From NCBI GenBank assembly GCA_011523485.1, contig WTGR01000008.1:1-7539 (forward strand): DNA of 7,539 nt, written 5' to 3'. Each line of letters begins with the position of its first letter. The stretch's first letter is position 1. Both the position numbers and the translations under genes were made by a program. Shown in pieces: positions 5,714 through 7,539 of the stretch. Below the pieces are notes generated by a model that had not been told where the DNA came from, did no database searches, and saw nothing but the letters and a program-made list of their open reading frames with translations. Origin of the DNA: Acidobacteriota bacterium (GTDB taxonomy: Bacteria; Acidobacteriota; Vicinamibacteria; Vicinamibacterales; UBA8438).

Positions 5714-7539
5714 TCACGCCCCGCAACACTTCTTGTATTTCTTGCCGCTGCCGCACGGACACGGCTGGTTGCGCCCGACCTTCGGCACGTCGCGGCGCAC
5801 CGTCTTGACGCGGACGTCGTCGCCGCCCGTGCGGGCCGGTCGGGGAGCGCCGCCGGCCGCCGCGCCGGGGAGACCCGGCGCCCGCTGGCCCGGATCGTTG
5901 AACGACAGGGGGGTCGCCTGCCGCGCCGGAACCGGGGACGGCCGGTTGCCGTTGCCGTCGCCGTCTCGCATCACGGGCCGCAGTCGCCAGAGATAACGCA
6001 GCGTCTCTTCGTCGATCCGCTGCTTCATCGCCTGGAACATCGTGAAGCTCTCGCGCTTGTACTCGACGAGCGGGTTGCGCTGGCCGTACCCGCGCAGGCC
6101 GATTCCCTCCTTGAGGTGGTCGAGGCCGTACAGGTGGTCCTTCCACTGCGAATCGACCACCTGTAGCATCAGGTCGCGCTCCACGCGCCGCAGCACGCCG
6201 CCGTCGAGCGCCGACGTTCTCTCCTCGTAGCGGCCCCGCGCCATCGACCAGAGCGCCTCGTGCATCTCGTCGGGGCTCTTGTCGTCGAGCTCTATCGCGT
6301 CGAGCTCGTCGGGGTCGAGGCCGAACAGCTCCTCGACGTTCTGCCGGAGGGCGGTCAGATCCCACTCGTCCGGATCGACATCCCGCCCGCAGTGGGTCTG
6401 GACGGCCTCGTCGATCGCGCCCTCGCCCAGGGTCAGGACGTACTCGTGGGTATCGATCTCCTCGTCCTCCTCGATGGTGATCGTGCCTTCGAGCAGCTCC
6501 CGGCGCAGCGCGTAGACGTTCTCGCGCTGCTTGTTCATCACGTCGTCGTATTCGAGCAGGTGCTTGCGGACGGAGAAGTTCTGCGCCTCCACCTGCTTCT
6601 GCGCCCGCTCGATGGCCTTGGTCACCATGCCGTGCTCGATCGGCACGCCCTCTTCCATCCCGAGCCGGTCCATCAGCCCCTGGATGCGATCCGACCCGAA
6701 GATGCGCATCAGGTCGTCCTCGAGCGACAGGTAGAAGCGGGACGACCCGGGATCTCCCTGCCGCCCGGCGCGCCCGCGGAGCTGGTTGTCGATGCGCCGC
6801 GCCTCGTGCCGCTCGGTGCCGATGATGTGCAGCCCGCCCGCCTCCACGACGGCCTCGTGATCGGCCTGGGTCTGCGCCACGTACCGGGCCTGGAGGCGAT
6901 CCCAGTCCGCGCGCGGCACGCGATGGAAGCCGTCGTGCGAGAAATAGACGAACTCCTCGTCGTCGACGAACTTCTCCTCGCCCTCCGGCAGCCGCTCGGC
7001 CGCCTCGTCGGCCAGCGCCTGCCGGCGCGCCATGTGGTCGGGATTGCCGCCGAGCAGGATGTCCGTGCCGCGGCCGGCCATGTTGGTGGCGATGGTCACC
7101 GTGCCCGAGCGGCCCGCCTGGGCCACGATCTCGGCTTCCTTGTCGTGGTACTTCGCGTTGAGGACCACGTGCTTGATGCCGCGGCGCTTGAGCAGGCCCG
7201 ACAGGCGCTCGGATTTCTCGATAGAGACCGTCCCGACCAGCACCGGCCGTCCAGCCTCCTGCTGCTCGATGATGTCGTCGACGATGGCGACGTACTTCTC
7301 CCGCTCGGTGCGGTAGACGAGGTCGGGCTCCTCGACGCGGATCAGCTCGCGGTTGGTCGGCACCGAGAAGACGTCGAGCTCGTAGATCTTGGCGAACTCG
7401 GTGGCTTCGGTCTCGGCCGTCCCGGTCATGCCGGACAGCTTGTCGTACTTGCGGAAGTAGTTCTGGAAGGTGACCGTGGCCAGGGTCTGGTTCTCGCGCT
7501 CGATCTTGACCTTTTCCTTGGCCTCCACCGCCTGGTGCA
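5714..7539 (-). CDS. secA: SecA preprotein translocase ATPase, C-terminal two thirds, runs off the right edge
   Basis: SecA drives unfolded proteins through the SecYEG channel at the inner membrane by ATP hydrolysis. 607 residues are visible, beginning [13 protein letters not shown], which corresponds to roughly residue 350 of other SecA proteins; the true start and the Walker A motif are outside the window. Visible parts in order are [10 protein letters not shown] (36-45), [15 protein letters not shown] (96-110), motif [12 protein letters not shown] (150-160), [20 protein letters not shown] (234-253), the arginine-finger motif [18 protein letters not shown] (254-271), the [13 protein letters not shown] helix (327-339) and the wing region [20 protein letters not shown] (462-481). 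A Gly/Pro/Ala-rich linker leads to a zinc-binding SEC-C tail (593-605, [13 protein letters not shown]). About 60 residues inserted at 164-225 are absent from the E. coli protein. It lies directly upstream of guaB. Apart from the window edge the gene looks intact. Confidence 0.97.
   Translation of the reverse strand, partial: HQAVEAKEKVKIERENQTLATVTFQNYFRKYDKLSGMTGTAETEATEFAKIYELDVFSVPTNRELIRVEEPDLVYRTEREKYVAIVDDIIEQQEAGRPVLVGTVSIEKSERLSGLLKRRGIKHVVLNAKYHDKEAEIVAQAGRSGTVTIATNMAGRGTDILLGGNPDHMARRQALADEAAERLPEGEEKFVDDEEFVYFSHDGFHRVPRADWDRLQARYVAQTQADHEAVVEAGGLHIIGTERHEARRIDNQLRGRAGRQGDPGSSRFYLSLEDDLMRIFGSDRIQGLMDRLGMEEGVPIEHGMVTKAIERAQKQVEAQNFSVRKHLLEYDDVMNKQRENVYALRRELLEGTITIEEDEEIDTHEYVLTLGEGAIDEAVQTHCGRDVDPDEWDLTALRQNVEELFGLDPDELDAIELDDKSPDEMHEALWSMARGRYEERTSALDGGVLRRVERDLMLQVVDSQWKDHLYGLDHLKEGIGLRGYGQRNPLVEYKRESFTMFQAMKQRIDEETLRYLWRLRPVMRDGDGNGNRPSPVPARQATPLSFNDPGQRAPGLPGAAAGGAPRPARTGGDDVRVKTVRRDVPKVGRNQPCPCGSGKKYKKCCGA

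Noticed and set aside
5700..6365. An upstream in-frame extension of guaB that would give a 730-residue protein
   Set aside because: The extra residues overlap secA on the same strand and are Arg/Ala/Gly-rich shadow sequence. The family-like N-terminus begins at the ATG at 5699.
7528..7528. GTG at 7528 as the secA start
   Set aside because: The frame stays open to the window edge, and the preceding codons read HQA, matching the internal LHQAVEAKE motif of SecA; this is an internal valine.
1..7539. An undescribed multi-gene defence or mobile system
   Set aside because: Apart from the toxin-antitoxin pair, every gene belongs to a well-known housekeeping or metabolic family. There are no transposase, integrase, reverse transcriptase, nuclease-helicase or array signatures and no long non-coding stretch.

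Overview
The window is GC-rich (roughly two thirds G+C) bacterial chromosomal DNA, densely packed with protein genes. A periplasmic PQQ-type dehydrogenase implies a Gram-negative (diderm) cell. The base composition, that enzyme family and the SecA insert and C-terminus would suit an acidobacterium of the Vicinamibacteria type, but this is a guess from style and not a phylogenetic result. No rRNA, tRNA, CRISPR array, insertion sequence, prophage or attachment site is visible.

Layout, left to right. (1) 1-325, minus: the N-terminal 108 residues of an exported PQQ-dependent dehydrogenase that leaves the window at the left edge. (2) 326-464: a divergent promoter region with a short AT-rich patch next to the antitoxin start. 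(3) 465-1116, plus: a two-gene toxin-antitoxin cassette, a ribbon-helix-helix antitoxin overlapping a PIN-domain (VapC-type) toxin by 17 bases. (4) 1118-1993, minus: a PLP-dependent class IV aminotransferase whose stop codon lies one base from the toxin stop. (5) 1994-2118: a second divergent intergenic region. (6) 2119-4103, plus: nnr (bifunctional NAD(P)HX epimerase/dehydratase) and tsaE (tRNA t6A ATPase), overlapping by four bases. (7) 4104-4172: a convergent spacer with a short hairpin and four copies of a GC heptamer. (8) 4173-7539, minus: guaB (IMP dehydrogenase) preceded by the C-terminal two thirds of secA, which leaves the window at the right edge.

Most of the content is housekeeping: metabolite repair (nnr), tRNA modification (tsaE), guanine nucleotide synthesis (guaB), protein export (secA) and amino-acid or folate-type transamination. 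The accessory parts are the toxin-antitoxin pair and perhaps the dehydrogenase. I find no convincing undescribed multi-gene system. The points worth a second look are the compact toxin-antitoxin promoter, the one-base convergent gene junction, the repeated heptamer between tsaE and guaB, and a lengthened, altered active-site flap region in IMP dehydrogenase.
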